DNA from: Streptomyces hyaluromycini
GTDB taxonomy: Bacteria > Actinomycetota > Actinomycetes > Streptomycetales > Streptomycetaceae
NCBI RefSeq assembly: GCF_002217755.1
Contig: NZ_BCFL01000028.1
Coordinates: 88,063 to 152,062, forward strand
Direction of reading: 5' to 3'
DNA length: 64,000 nucleotides
A model generated the notes under the pieces. The model was given only the letters and a program-made list of their open reading frames with translations, was not told the origin of the DNA and ran no database searches. This document shows, piece by piece, positions 1-7,975 of the stretch (position 1 is the first letter of the stretch; every line of letters starts with the position of its first letter). Both the position numbers and the translations under genes were made by a program.

Positions 1-918
1 CCTGAGGACGATCTTGCCGTGGGTGTGGCGGCGTTCGAGCTCGGTGTAGGCCTCTCGGACCTGCGCCAGCGGGTAGACGTTCGCGATGGGCACCTCAAGA
101 TGTCCGTCGGCGATCAGGCCGGCCAGTTCGGCGAGCACCTCGGCGCCGGGCCCGGCTGCGCTCCCCCCGTCGGTCTTCACCCCGTACTTCGCCGCGGCCG
201 CGAAATCGGCGATGGTATCGATCCGCTCGGCCGCGACACCGAGGGCGAGGGCCAACTCGACGTACCCCTGGCCGAAGGTGTCGACGAAGGCGTCGACGCC
301 GCTCGGCGCGGCGGCCCTGATCCGGTCCGCGACTCCGTCACCGTAGGCGACCGGGATCACGCCGTGGCTCTTCAGCCACTCGTGGTTGCCCTGACCGGCC
401 AGGCCGATGACCGTGGCCCCGGTCCGGCGCGCGATCTGAACGGCCAGCGAGCCGACGCCCCCGGCGGCTCCGGAGATGACGACGGTCTCGCCCTCCTCGG
501 GCCGAACGGCGTGCACCGCCCCCCACGCGGTCACGCCGACGACGTACAGGCTGCCGGCCACCTCCCATGAGACCTTCTCCGGCTTGCGCGTGAGGTCGCC
601 GGCCTCGACCAGGACCAGCTCGGCCTGGGAGGCCCGCTTGTTGCTGAACCCGATCACCTCGTCGCCGGGCGAGAATCCGCCGACCCCGGTGCCGACCTCC
701 TCGATGACCCCGGCGAGGTCGCTGCCCTGCCCGGACGGGAACGTCGACGGGAATATCCGCGCCACCGCTCCGGTGCGGATGGCCGCCTCGCTGGGGTTGA
801 TGCCGGCCGCCTTGACCCGCACGAGGACCTGTCCGTCCGCGGGCACCGGGCGTTCCACGTCGTCGACCCGCAACACGTCGATTCCGCCGAACTCGTCGTA
901 CCTGACCGCCTTTGGCAT
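1..918 (-). CDS. MDR-family NADP-dependent oxidoreductase (quinone oxidoreductase-like), 3' end cut by window
   Basis: Medium-chain dehydrogenase/reductase without the structural zinc ligands, so a quinone-reductase type that would reduce a carbonyl or quinone with NADPH. The ATG at 918 follows a GGAG ribosome site and begins MPKAVRYDEFGG, a typical GroES-like start. The Rossmann fold is visible as VVISGAAGGVGS near residues 150-160. The last visible residues, HTHGKIVLR, are the usual C-terminal strand of the family, so only a few residues are missing at the window edge. It is transcribed away from an operator region that is an inverted copy of the one in front of the MarR gene at 1449-1982, so the same MarR protein probably controls it. 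The substrate is unknown. Confidence 0.85.
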   Translation of the reverse strand, partial: MPKAVRYDEFGGIDVLRVDDVERPVPADGQVLVRVKAAGINPSEAAIRTGAVARIFPSTFPSGQGSDLAGVIEEVGTGVGGFSPGDEVIGFSNKRASQAELVLVEAGDLTRKPEKVSWEVAGSLYVVGVTAWGAVHAVRPEEGETVVISGAAGGVGSLAVQIARRTGATVIGLAGQGNHEWLKSHGVIPVAYGDGVADRIRAAAPSGVDAFVDTFGQGYVELALALGVAAERIDTIADFAAAAKYGVKTDGGSAAGPGAEVLAELAGLIADGHLEVPIANVYPLAQVREAYTELERRHTHGKIVLR

Positions 919-1010
919 GATCTCCGCATCTCCATTCGACTGGCACCCGCCCGGCAGCACCCCAGGCGGTCTCGTCCTGCCACGCCCGGGTCTCCGCCGC
1001 TCCCATTCGT

Positions 1011-1064
1011 TGCCATGTAAACAAACCAGTTTCACCCTAGGAGGCAAAGGGTTACATGTCAACA
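1011..1064. promoter_or_regulatory. MarR-type operator pair, copy A
   Basis: CCATGTAAACAA at 1013-1024 and GTTACATGTCAAC at 1051-1063. Both words recur in reverse complement at 2091-2102 and 2056-2068 in front of the divergent marR and deazaflavin-oxidoreductase genes. The second word is a near-palindrome around ACATGT. Position and duplication suggest binding sites of the adjacent MarR regulator; this is inference. Confidence 0.6.
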
Positions 1065-1071
1065 AACCCGG

Positions 1072-1190
1072 ATGGCCCTGCGGGCGGCGCGCGACTTCGG
1101 GCCGACCGAGGCGGCCTGCGTGATCCTGTCGAGGTTGTCCGGAAGCCCGGAGTACCGGCCGCGGGCCCGCGACATGGCAGTCGGCGGCGC
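1072..1190 (+). pseudogene. Remnant of a duplicated MarR-family gene
   Basis: Read from the ATG at 1072, the translation contains ARDFGPTEAACVIL and then SPEYRPRARDMAV. These match ARDFGLTEADFVIL and TPEYRLRARDMAV in the intact MarR protein of this window (1449-1982). The match stops where the DNA-recognition helix of MarR should follow; the frame then runs into unrelated low-complexity sequence. With operator copy A just upstream it looks like the front part of a second marR copy in inverted orientation, now decayed. About 260 bases after it (1190-1448) hold no gene I can support, only the CCGCTA repeat. Confidence 0.6.
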
Positions 1191-1404
1191 CGGGGCTCGG
1201 ATATCGGCAGCCGCATGCCCATGCACGTCGGGGCACGCGATCAGGACCCCGTTCCGGCCACCGGGGCCGTCCCGGCCGTTGCCGTCGCCGCCGCGTGTTC
1301 CGGCCCGGTCCGGCCTCAGTTCAATGCATCAGTGGCTTCGCCGCGTCCCAGGCAGGCCGATTCGAGCGAATCCCCCTCCGCGCAGCGCTCAGCACCAGCC
1401 GCTG

Positions 1405-1438
1405 CCGCTACCGCTACCGCTACCGCTACCGCTACCGC
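1405..1438. repeat. Hexanucleotide tandem repeat (CCGCTA)n
   Basis: Five perfect CCGCTA units plus a partial sixth, in non-coding sequence between the MarR remnant and the 3' end of the intact marR. Such an array can change copy number by slippage. No function is evident. Confidence 0.85.
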
Positions 1439-1448
1439 GCCGACACCG

Positions 1449-1982
1449 TCAGCCCGCGCCGGGGCGTTCAGCGTTCCCGGGCAGGGCCGAGCTGTAGTGA
1501 CTGTCGATCGTCTCGGCGCCGGAGCAGTGCTGCGCGCTGTAGTGGGCGTCGATCGCCTCGGCGATGCCGGTGAGGGCGTCGAGTTGTTCCCGGGAGAGCA
1601 CATCGGCGAAGCAGTGGCGGATTCCCTCCACCCAAGCCGGCCAGGCGGCCTGGAACGCGACCCGGCCCGCATCGGTCAGCACGACGTCGTAGCCACGGGC
1701 GTCACCCTCACTCGGTGCGCGCGTGACCGTGCCGCGAGCCTCCATCCGAGAGACCTGGCGCGAGAGACGGCTGCGTTCCCAGTGCAGCGCGACCGCCATG
1801 TCGCGGGCGCGCAGCCTGTACTCCGGAGTTCTGGACAACCTCAACAGGATCACGAAGTCCGCCTCGGTCAGCCCGAAGTCGCGCGCCAACCGCCGGGCGA
1901 GCACCTCGTTGACCTCGATGCGCATGCGTTGGAACGCGATCCAGGCCCGGGTCTCCCGCTCGTCCAGCCGCTCCTGATCCAT
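1449..1982 (-). CDS. MarR-family transcriptional regulator
   Basis: 177-aa winged-helix regulator. The ATG at 1982 begins MDQERLDERETRAW. The HTH core reads LTEADFVILLRLS followed by MAVALHWERSRLSRQVSRM, the form found in Streptomyces MarR proteins, and the wing carries the GDARGYDVVLTDAG motif. It is divergent from the deazaflavin-dependent oxidoreductase at 2157, and the shared intergenic region holds a CATGTAA-type operator pair, so autoregulation and control of that gene are likely. The same operator pair lies before the MDR oxidoreductase at 1-918, suggesting a small redox-stress regulon. The ligand is unknown. The C-terminal tail after about residue 150 is longer than usual and Ser/Gly/His-rich. 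Confidence 0.85.
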   Translation of the reverse strand: MDQERLDERETRAWIAFQRMRIEVNEVLARRLARDFGLTEADFVILLRLSRTPEYRLRARDMAVALHWERSRLSRQVSRMEARGTVTRAPSEGDARGYDVVLTDAGRVAFQAAWPAWVEGIRHCFADVLSREQLDALTGIAEAIDAHYSAQHCSGAETIDSHYSSALPGNAERPGAG

Positions 1983-2055
1983 ACGGCCGAGCCTACCCGG
2001 GGCGCCGACACGTACCGCCGGCCGATGCCGCTCCCACCTGCCCTCTCCCACTTTC

Positions 2056-2102
2056 GTTGACATGTAACTCACCGCCGAAATAGCCTGGACTTGTTTACAT
2101 GG
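2056..2102. promoter_or_regulatory. MarR-type operator pair, copy B
   Basis: GTTGACATGTAAC at 2056-2068 and TTGTTTACATGG at 2091-2102, exact reverse complements of the two words at 1051-1063 and 1013-1024. The pair sits between marR (minus) and the plus-strand gene starting at 2157, where it could control both promoters. Confidence 0.65.
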
Positions 2103-2156
2103 AAACAAAAATCGCGCAAGCGCATGCCCCGGTATCGCGAACAACAGGAGTTCGAC

Positions 2157-2585
2157 ATGAGCGACGCGCTCGACCGGAACGCGAGGACCATCGCGGAGTT
2201 CCGAGCGAACGAGGGCAAGGTCGGCGGGGTTTTCGAGGGCGCTCCGATCGTCCTGTTGCACCACCACGGCCGCAGGAGCGGGCGAGAGTACGTCAGCCCG
2301 GTGATGTACCTTCCGCACGAGACCGAGCCGGGCATCATCTACGTCTTCGCGACCAGGGGCGGAGCACCCGCCAACCCGGACTGGTACTACAACTTGGCTG
2401 CCGCCGGTGGCGGCACTGTCGAACGCGGAACCGAGACATACCGGGTGACGGTCCGCGAATTGCCCGGCGCTGAACGCGACCGCGTCTACGCCGAGCAAGC
2501 GCGGCGCTACCCGGGCTTCGCCGAGTACGCACGCCGAACCGCGGGAGTCCGCACCATCCCTGTTCTCGAACTTGACCGGGCGTGA
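2157..2585 (+). CDS. Nitroreductase/deazaflavin (F420)-dependent oxidoreductase, DUF385/Ddn family
   Basis: 142-aa split-barrel protein of the Ddn family, which in actinobacteria uses F420H2 to reduce nitro-compounds, quinones or enones. Family signs are HHHGRRSGREYVSPV in the first third and NPDWYYNLAAAG in the middle, the cofactor-binding and active-site stretches. I chose the ATG at 2157 because it has CAGGAG seven bases upstream; an in-frame ATG at 2091 lies inside the operator and would add a non-homologous leader. It is divergent from marR (1449-1982) with the operator pair between them, so it is probably derepressed by the MarR ligand. Confidence 0.85.
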   Translation: MSDALDRNARTIAEFRANEGKVGGVFEGAPIVLLHHHGRRSGREYVSPVMYLPHETEPGIIYVFATRGGAPANPDWYYNLAAAGGGTVERGTETYRVTVRELPGAERDRVYAEQARRYPGFAEYARRTAGVRTIPVLELDRA

Positions 2586-3118
2586 CCCAGAACCTGAGGA
2601 CAAGACCGCTCCGCCGACGCGCGTGCACCGAGCGAACACCCGGCTCCCACAGCAGCCTCTCGGGCGTGGTCCGCACGGCCTGTGCCGTGGGGAACGTGCT
2701 CATGACCAGCTCTCCTTCGGCTTGCTCACGCGGTGACCTCGGCGACGTAGGGGCGGTTCTCCTACGTGGGCCGCGGACGATGCGCGGCAGGCCCGGGTGT
2801 CCGCTCGTAGTGACTCGCCCTCGTATCGCTGGGACACTGACCGAAGATCCAGAAATACTCGACCGCGCATGTCCCCCGGTACATTGAAGCCCCCGAGCAC
2901 AGCCGCCGCCGAAGTCCCACGCATCAGCCGGCCAATGGCGTAAGGATACGAGAGCCACGTGGCACGCAAGAAGGAGTCGCTCCCGCAGAACGGCGGTCCA
3001 GGCCGGCTGAACGTGGCGGCAGATGACCACGGGCGCGCATGGGCCAACTGCCGTGCAACAAATACTGACCTGGGATAACACCAGCTCGCAGGGGAGCTGG
3101 TGAAGTGAGGGGCGAGCC
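2586..3118. other. 533-base intergenic region with a possible truncated minus-strand gene start
   Basis: No complete gene is supported. On the minus strand an ATG at 2703 is preceded by AAGGAG and reads MSTFPTAQAVRTTPERLLW; after roughly 40 residues the frame enters the oxidoreductase gene and becomes arginine-rich shadow. This could be the 5' stub of a gene displaced when the marR/ddn pair arrived, or chance. The promoter of the acyltransferase gene must lie in the right part. Confidence 0.3.
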
Positions 3119-3844
3119 GTGTTCTACTACCTGCTCAAGTACGTACTGCTGGGGCCGCTGCTGAGAGTGGTGTTCCGGCCGCGGATCGAGGGCCTGGAAC
3201 ATGTGCCGCCGTCGGGACCGGCCATCGTCGCCGGCAACCATCTCTCCTTCGCCGACCACTTCCTGATGCCGGCCGTCCTCAAACGGCGCATCACCTTCCT
3301 GGCCAAGGCCGAGTACTTCACGGGGCCCGGGGTGAAGGGCCGGCTGACCGCCTTCTTCTTCCGCAGCGCCGGGCAGATCCCCGTGGACCGCTCCGGCAAG
3401 GAGGCGGGCCAGGCCGCGATCCGGGAAGGGCTCGGGGTCCTGAGCAAGGGCGAGTTGCTCGGCATCTATCCGGAGGGCACACGCTCACACGACGGCCGCC
3501 TGTACAAGGGCAAGGTCGGGGTCGCCGTGATGGCGCTGCGGGCCGGTGTCCCGGTGATCCCCTGCGCGATGATCGGCACGTTCGAGGCACAGCCGCCCGG
3601 CAAGGTCATCCCGAACATCCACCCCGTCGTGATCCGCTTCGGCAAGCCCCTCGAGTTCTCCCGCTACGCCGGGATGGAGCACGAGAAGGCCGTCCTGCGT
3701 GCCATCACCGACGAGATCATGTACGCCATCCTGACCCTGTCCGAGCAGGAGTACGTCGACGAGTACGCGGCCGTCGTCAAGGCCGGGCAGGCGGCGGCGA
3801 AGGGCGAGAAGGAGCGCAAGTTCCCGCGTGCGCCGCTCAGTTGA
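3119..3844 (+). CDS. 1-acyl-sn-glycerol-3-phosphate acyltransferase family (PlsC-like)
   Basis: 241-aa membrane-associated acyltransferase of the lysophosphatidate acyltransferase superfamily, which transfers an acyl chain to lysophospholipid in phospholipid synthesis. The catalytic HX4D motif is in GNHLSFADHF (about residues 40-49) and the glycerol-phosphate-binding block is YPEGTRS (about 119-125). A short hydrophobic N-terminal segment (FYYLLKYVLLGPLL) anchors it. The GTG at 3119 has GAGG upstream and starts right before the conserved hydrophobic stretch. The C-terminal tail is Lys-rich. It ends 32 bases before a perfect terminator shared with the convergent aminopeptidase gene. Streptomyces have several plsC paralogues, so the acyl specificity is open. 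Confidence 0.88.
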   Translation: MFYYLLKYVLLGPLLRVVFRPRIEGLEHVPPSGPAIVAGNHLSFADHFLMPAVLKRRITFLAKAEYFTGPGVKGRLTAFFFRSAGQIPVDRSGKEAGQAAIREGLGVLSKGELLGIYPEGTRSHDGRLYKGKVGVAVMALRAGVPVIPCAMIGTFEAQPPGKVIPNIHPVVIRFGKPLEFSRYAGMEHEKAVLRAITDEIMYAILTLSEQEYVDEYAAVVKAGQAAAKGEKERKFPRAPLS

Positions 3845-3876
3845 GGCCGTACGGGCGTTGAGGTCCCCCAGGTGGG

Positions 3877-3912
3877 GCGAGGGGCGGCCGGAGTTTTCCG
3901 GCCGCCCCTCGC
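3877..3912. terminator. Bidirectional rho-independent terminator
   Basis: Perfect 16-bp inverted repeat (GCGAGGGGCGGCCGGA at 3877-3892, complement at 3897-3912) with a GTTT loop, between the convergent acyltransferase (ends 3844) and aminopeptidase (ends 3928) genes. Confidence 0.9.
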
Positions 3913-3927
3913 CGTCGTACGGGAGCG

Positions 3928-5532
3928 TTACGGCTGCGGGGTGGCGTGCGGGCCGCAGGTGACGTCCGCGCTGTCCAGCTGGCCGGTGAGCAGGTAGGTG
4001 TCGACGCGGCTGTTGATGCACGGGTTGACCAGGCCGGTCACGCCGTGCGAACCGGCGCCCTGCTCGGTGATGAGACGGGAGCCCTTGAAGCGCTGGTGCA
4101 GTTCGACGGCGCCGGGGTACGGGGTGGCGGCGTCACGCGTGGACTGCACGATCAGCACCGGCGGCAGACCCTTGTGGGTCTTGACGTTCACCGGGGTCTG
4201 CTGCTTGACCGGCCAGGTGGCGCACGGCAGGTTCAGCCATGCGTTGGCCCAGGTCATGAACGGGTACTGCGTGTTGAGCTCGGTGTTGTCGCGGTCCCAC
4301 TTCTTCCAGCTGGTGGGCCACTTGGCGTCGGTGCACTCGACGGCGGTGTAGACGGCGTTGCCGTTCTCCGAGGTGATGTTGCCGGCGGTGTCGGTCAGGT
4401 CCGGGGCGGCCGCGTCGACCAGGGCCTGGGTGTCACCGGCGAAGTACTTGCTGAACACCGTGGCGACCGGGACCCACGAGGAGTCGTAGTACGGCGCGCT
4501 CTGGAAGAAGCCGATCAGCTCGGCCGGTCCGACGACCCCGCCGATCGGGTTCGCCTTGGCGGTGGCACGCAGCCGGAGCCACTTCGCCTGGACGGCGTCC
4601 CGCGTGGTCCCCAGGTGGAAGGCGGAGTCGTGCGCGGCGACCCAGTCCTCCCAGTCCTTCCAGCGGCCCTCGAAGGCGACGTCCTGGTCCAGGTTGGCCT
4701 GGTACCAGATGTTCTTCCGCGACGGGTTGACGACGCTGTCGACGATCATCCGGCGGACGTGCCCCGGGAACAGCGTCCCGTACACCGCGCCGAGGTAGGT
4801 GCCGTAGGAGACACCGAGGTAGTTGAGCTTCTTCTCGCCGAGCGCGGCCCGGATGACGTCCAGGTCGCGGGCGGTGTTCGCGGTGGTCATCTGCTGGAGC
4901 ATCGCGCGGCCGGTGCGCTCGGCGCAGCCGTCCGCGTACTGCTCGGCGAGCTTGCGCTGCGCGGTCTTGTCGGCCTCGGTGTCCGGCACCGGGTCGGCCT
5001 TGGGGGCCTTCACGAACTCCTGCGGGTCCTCGCAGGAGATGGGCGCCGAGTGGCCGACACCGCGCGGGTCGAAGCCCACGAAGTCGTACGCCTTGGAGGC
5101 GTTGACCCACAGGGGGTTCTTGTTGGTGACCCGCAGCGGGAAGCGCATCCCCGAGCCGCCGGGGCCGCCGGGGTTGTAGACGAGCGCGCCCTGGCGCTCG
5201 GCCGACGTCCCCGTGCTGCCTATTCGGTCGACGGCGAGCCTGATCTGCTTGCCGTAGGGGTTCGTGTAGTCGAGCGGCACGCTGACCCAACCGCACTGGA
5301 CGGGCTTGGTCAGAGCCCAGTCGGCCGGGCAGTCGGCCCAGTCGATCCCGGCCTTCGCGGCCCGTTCGGCCGCGATCGCCGCGCCCTGCTGTGCGCGGTC
5401 CTGGCCGCCGTGCCGGGCCTCGGCGCCGGCGGCGGGTGCCGCGAGCGCTCCGGTGATCAGGCTGGCCGTGACGAGCGCTCCGGCCGAGCCGAGCGCCAGC
5501 ACCCGGCTCCTCGATCTGAAGTTGTCCCTCAA
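3928..5532 (-). CDS. tap: Secreted tripeptidyl aminopeptidase, alpha/beta hydrolase family S33
   Basis: 534-aa secreted serine peptidase that removes N-terminal tripeptides, as in the Streptomyces Tap/SlpD/SlpE group. A Sec signal peptide runs to about residue 35 (positives RSRS, then LALGSAGALVTASLITGALA, cut near AGAEA). The oxyanion region is GGPGGSGM, the nucleophile elbow is LGVSYGTYLG, the acid is in the STRDAATPYP stretch and the catalytic His is in GAGSHGVTG. The last part is the TAP-like C-terminal domain. I chose the TTG at 5532 because GGGGAGGGG lies just upstream and the signal peptide follows at once; a longer in-frame upstream reading has no ribosome site. Downstream of it is the shared terminator at 3877-3912. 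Confidence 0.88.
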   Translation of the reverse strand: MRDNFRSRSRVLALGSAGALVTASLITGALAAPAAGAEARHGGQDRAQQGAAIAAERAAKAGIDWADCPADWALTKPVQCGWVSVPLDYTNPYGKQIRLAVDRIGSTGTSAERQGALVYNPGGPGGSGMRFPLRVTNKNPLWVNASKAYDFVGFDPRGVGHSAPISCEDPQEFVKAPKADPVPDTEADKTAQRKLAEQYADGCAERTGRAMLQQMTTANTARDLDVIRAALGEKKLNYLGVSYGTYLGAVYGTLFPGHVRRMIVDSVVNPSRKNIWYQANLDQDVAFEGRWKDWEDWVAAHDSAFHLGTTRDAVQAKWLRLRATAKANPIGGVVGPAELIGFFQSAPYYDSSWVPVATVFSKYFAGDTQALVDAAAPDLTDTAGNITSENGNAVYTAVECTDAKWPTSWKKWDRDNTELNTQYPFMTWANAWLNLPCATWPVKQQTPVNVKTHKGLPPVLIVQSTRDAATPYPGAVELHQRFKGSRLITEQGAGSHGVTGLVNPCINSRVDTYLLTGQLDSADVTCGPHATPQP

Positions 5533-5662
5533 GTGGGCCCCTCCCCGTACATGGTTACGAATGGTCAGGGGGGATCCTTCCGGCTGTGAGGTCCCTGAGG
5601 ACAGGGCCTGACAGGCGTCTTTACCAATCCGATAACCGGACTCCCGCGTCCCGCTGAGCGGA

Positions 5663-6424
5663 TCACCCGCCCAACTGGGCCAACGCCTCGTCCAGTACCC
5701 GGCGCAGGCGCAGCGCATCGCCCGCCACCGCACTCACCAACACGGCGGGCCCGGCGAGCGGAGTGAGCGCGGCGCACTCCCCCAGCATCCGCGCCGCCAT
5801 CGGCTCCACCGCGAACTCCGGCCGCACGACGACGAGTTGCCCCACCGCGCGATGTCCCGCCAGCACCGCGGGCCCGTCCCAGCCGCCGAGTGCCCCGGGC
5901 CCGCAGGCCAGTTCCTGATCCAGTACGGCTCTTCCCGCCACGCGCACGGTGAGCCGGCTGCCGAGCCGGCCGGGCTCCTCCCCGACCCGCCCGAGCACCT
6001 GCTCCTCCCGCAGCACGAGCCGCCCCCGGGCCCCGACGTCGACACGCGTGGAGACGCGCAGATCACTCCCCCTGGCCGAGATCAACTGCTCGGGCAGCCA
6101 CCGCAGTTCACCGCCGTCGGCGACATCGAGCCGGACGTCGTACCGGGCCTCCTCCTTCCCCTGCCCCGGCAGGGCGATGGTCGCGGCGGCCGACCCGACA
6201 CCGAGCCGGGCCCCGTCCTCGACCCGGGCCTCGATCCCGAACCGGTCCCCGCCGAGCGGCCCGCTCATCGCCCCGACGACCATCACCCGCGCCTCGGCCC
6301 CGCTCCCCCGGGTGCGCCGCAGCGCGAGCGGCCCCTCGCCCTCCAGCACCGGGAGCGAGGTGCCGCCCCGCCCGTCGTCCCGGGCGACGATCCGAGCGGT
6401 CGCGTGTACCCCGGTGAGCGTCAT
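5663..6424 (-). CDS. ureD: Urease accessory protein UreD
   Basis: 253-aa scaffold protein that with UreF and UreG loads nickel and CO2 into apo-urease. The protein begins MTLTGVHATARIVARDDG and shows the family stretch LVVSAVAGDALRLRRVL at its end. Its ATG (6424) overlaps the ureG stop in an ATGA junction, so the two are translationally coupled. It is the last gene of the ureABCFGD operon. UreD proteins are poorly conserved, so the assignment rests on weak motifs plus operon position. Confidence 0.88.
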   Translation of the reverse strand: MTLTGVHATARIVARDDGRGGTSLPVLEGEGPLALRRTRGSGAEARVMVVGAMSGPLGGDRFGIEARVEDGARLGVGSAAATIALPGQGKEEARYDVRLDVADGGELRWLPEQLISARGSDLRVSTRVDVGARGRLVLREEQVLGRVGEEPGRLGSRLTVRVAGRAVLDQELACGPGALGGWDGPAVLAGHRAVGQLVVVRPEFAVEPMAARMLGECAALTPLAGPAVLVSAVAGDALRLRRVLDEALAQLGG

Positions 6425-7101
6425 GCGGTCCATGCGGCGAGCCGCTCCCGCACCCACGCGGCCACGTCCGTGACGCCGGTCTCGCTACGCAACGACTGGA
6501 AGACGACCGGCAGTTCGGCCCGCTGCGCCTTGGCGTCGGCGGCCATCCGCGCCAGATCCGACCCGACGTAGGGGGCGAGGTCGGTCTTGTTGACGACGAG
6601 CAGGTCGGCGGTGGTGACCCCCGGGCCGCCCTTCCGCGGGATGTCGTCGCCTCCCGCCACGTCGATCACGAAGATCTGCGCGTCCACGAGCCCCTTGGAG
6701 AAGGTGGCGGTGAGATTGTCCCCGCCGGACTCGACGAGGATGAGGTCCAGTGGCCCGACCTCGTCCTCCAGGTCCTCCACGGCTTCCAGATTGGCCGAGA
6801 TGTCGTCCCGGATCGCGGTGTGCGGACAGGCCCCCGTCTCCACGGCGGTGATCCGCTCCGGCGGCAACACGGCCTCCCTGAGCAGGAATTCGGCGTCCTC
6901 GCGGGTGTAGATGTCATTGGTGACGACGGCGAGGGACAGCTTGTCGCGCAGGGCCCGGCACAGGGCGGCGACGGTGGCGGTCTTACCGGACCCGACAGGA
7001 CCGCCGAGCCCGATACGGAGGGCGCGGCGGGACCCGTCGGCCCGGTGGGCGTCGGCACTGAGGGCGACGGGACCGTGATGGTGGTCGCGGTCGAGATGCA
7101 T
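6421..7101 (-). CDS. ureG: Urease accessory GTPase UreG
   Basis: 226-aa SIMIBI-class GTPase that supplies the GTP hydrolysis step for nickel insertion into urease. The P-loop is GGPVGSGKT (about residues 30-38), the metal-binding CPH motif is in TGACPHTA, and the guanine-specificity motif is NKTD. An N-terminal HLDRDHHHG patch is the usual His-rich nickel-binding tail. The ATG at 7101 has AAGGAG eight bases upstream; a longer in-frame ORF extends into the upstream repeat and is not coding. It is separated from ureF by about 180 bases holding a repeated intergenic hairpin, unlike the tight spacing elsewhere in the operon. Confidence 0.95.
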   Translation of the reverse strand: MHLDRDHHHGPVALSADAHRADGSRRALRIGLGGPVGSGKTATVAALCRALRDKLSLAVVTNDIYTREDAEFLLREAVLPPERITAVETGACPHTAIRDDISANLEAVEDLEDEVGPLDLILVESGGDNLTATFSKGLVDAQIFVIDVAGGDDIPRKGGPGVTTADLLVVNKTDLAPYVGSDLARMAADAKAQRAELPVVFQSLRSETGVTDVAAWVRERLAAWTA

Positions 7102-7151
7102 GTACGGCTCCTTAGTAATACTTGGCCTTCCGATCGGCCTGTCCTGCAACT

Positions 7152-7226
7152 CCCAGCCCGTCCGGCGTTTGAGGACGAGGCCGTTCAGGCCGAAGCGGGG
7201 GTCCGGGGGCGGCAGCCCCCGGGACG
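7152..7226. repeat. Streptomyces intergenic repeat with strong hairpin, inside the urease operon
   Basis: Contains CCCGTCCGGCGTTTGAGGA followed by a GC-rich hairpin (GTCCGGGGGC at 7202-7211 pairing with GCCCCCGGGAC at 7216-7226). I recognise this as a sequence repeated between genes across Streptomyces chromosomes (memory). It lies in the only wide gap of the urease operon, between ureF and ureG, where it could attenuate transcription or set transcript ends. Confidence 0.7.
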
Positions 7227-7282
7227 GGACGGGCAGGGGCGGCGGGGGCGCTGCATCCGGCAGCGGCTCCGCCCCGGGCCCC

Positions 7283-7960
7283 CTACGACGCGAACAACCG
7301 CACCGCCCACCCCGCATGCCACTCCGCCCCGATCTCCATCAACGGCGCCGAAGCCGCAGGCAACGCATCGACCCCCGCCCCCGCGACCACCTCCCGCGCC
7401 GCCTCCACCGCCCGGTCGGCCACCCGGTCCACCTCCGTCGTCAACCGGGCGAGCACCCCCGTCGCCTCGAACGGATCCAGACTCAGCAACCGCACCACCG
7501 CCGTGGCCGGCCCGCTCACGCACTCGTACGCCGCGCAGTAGGCCGCGTCCTGCGCCGAGAGCCCCGCCGCCCTGGCCACCACCCCCAACACCACCGGCTG
7601 ATGGGCCCCCTTGGGGAACTCCCGTGCCAGGGCGTCGAGTTCGGCCGTCGGCCAGGCCACCCGCGCGGCCCGCAGCAGCTGCCGTCCGAGCCTGCGCGCC
7701 GCACCCCGCAGCGCGGCCGACGGCGTCCGCGCATCGGCCGCCGAGTCCAGCTCCCGTACCTCCGCGCCGAGTACCGCAGCCGCGGCGAACGCCGCGGCCA
7801 CCAGCCCGGCCGTGTGCAGCCGCCCCCGGCAGTACTCCTCCAGGCTCGCGGTCCCCGTGATCCGCCCGGCCTTGACGGCCGCCTCCGCCCCGCCGGAGTG
7901 CGCATGCCCTCCGGCGGGGAAGCGGCCGTCGGCCAGCACCAACAACGCTGCCCGGGACAT
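7283..7960 (-). CDS. ureF: Urease accessory protein UreF
   Basis: 225-aa helical accessory protein that acts as the GTPase-regulating partner of UreG in urease maturation. The start is MSRAALLVLADGRFPAGGHAHSGG, where DGRFPAGGHAHS is the UreF signature; ECVSGPATAVVRLL is the conserved helix in the last third. I chose the ATG at 7960 because GAGG lies six bases upstream (a GTG at 7963 is too close). It starts 16 bases after ureC in the same operon. Confidence 0.93.
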   Translation of the reverse strand: MSRAALLVLADGRFPAGGHAHSGGAEAAVKAGRITGTASLEEYCRGRLHTAGLVAAAFAAAAVLGAEVRELDSAADARTPSAALRGAARRLGRQLLRAARVAWPTAELDALAREFPKGAHQPVVLGVVARAAGLSAQDAAYCAAYECVSGPATAVVRLLSLDPFEATGVLARLTTEVDRVADRAVEAAREVVAGAGVDALPAASAPLMEIGAEWHAGWAVRLFAS

Positions 7961-7975
7961 CACAGACCTCGGCTC

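Noticed and set aside
338..1024. 228-aa minus-strand ORF overlapping the MDR oxidoreductase
   Set aside because: Frame-shifted shadow of the real gene; only its first 15 codons show a weak match to the marR 5' end.
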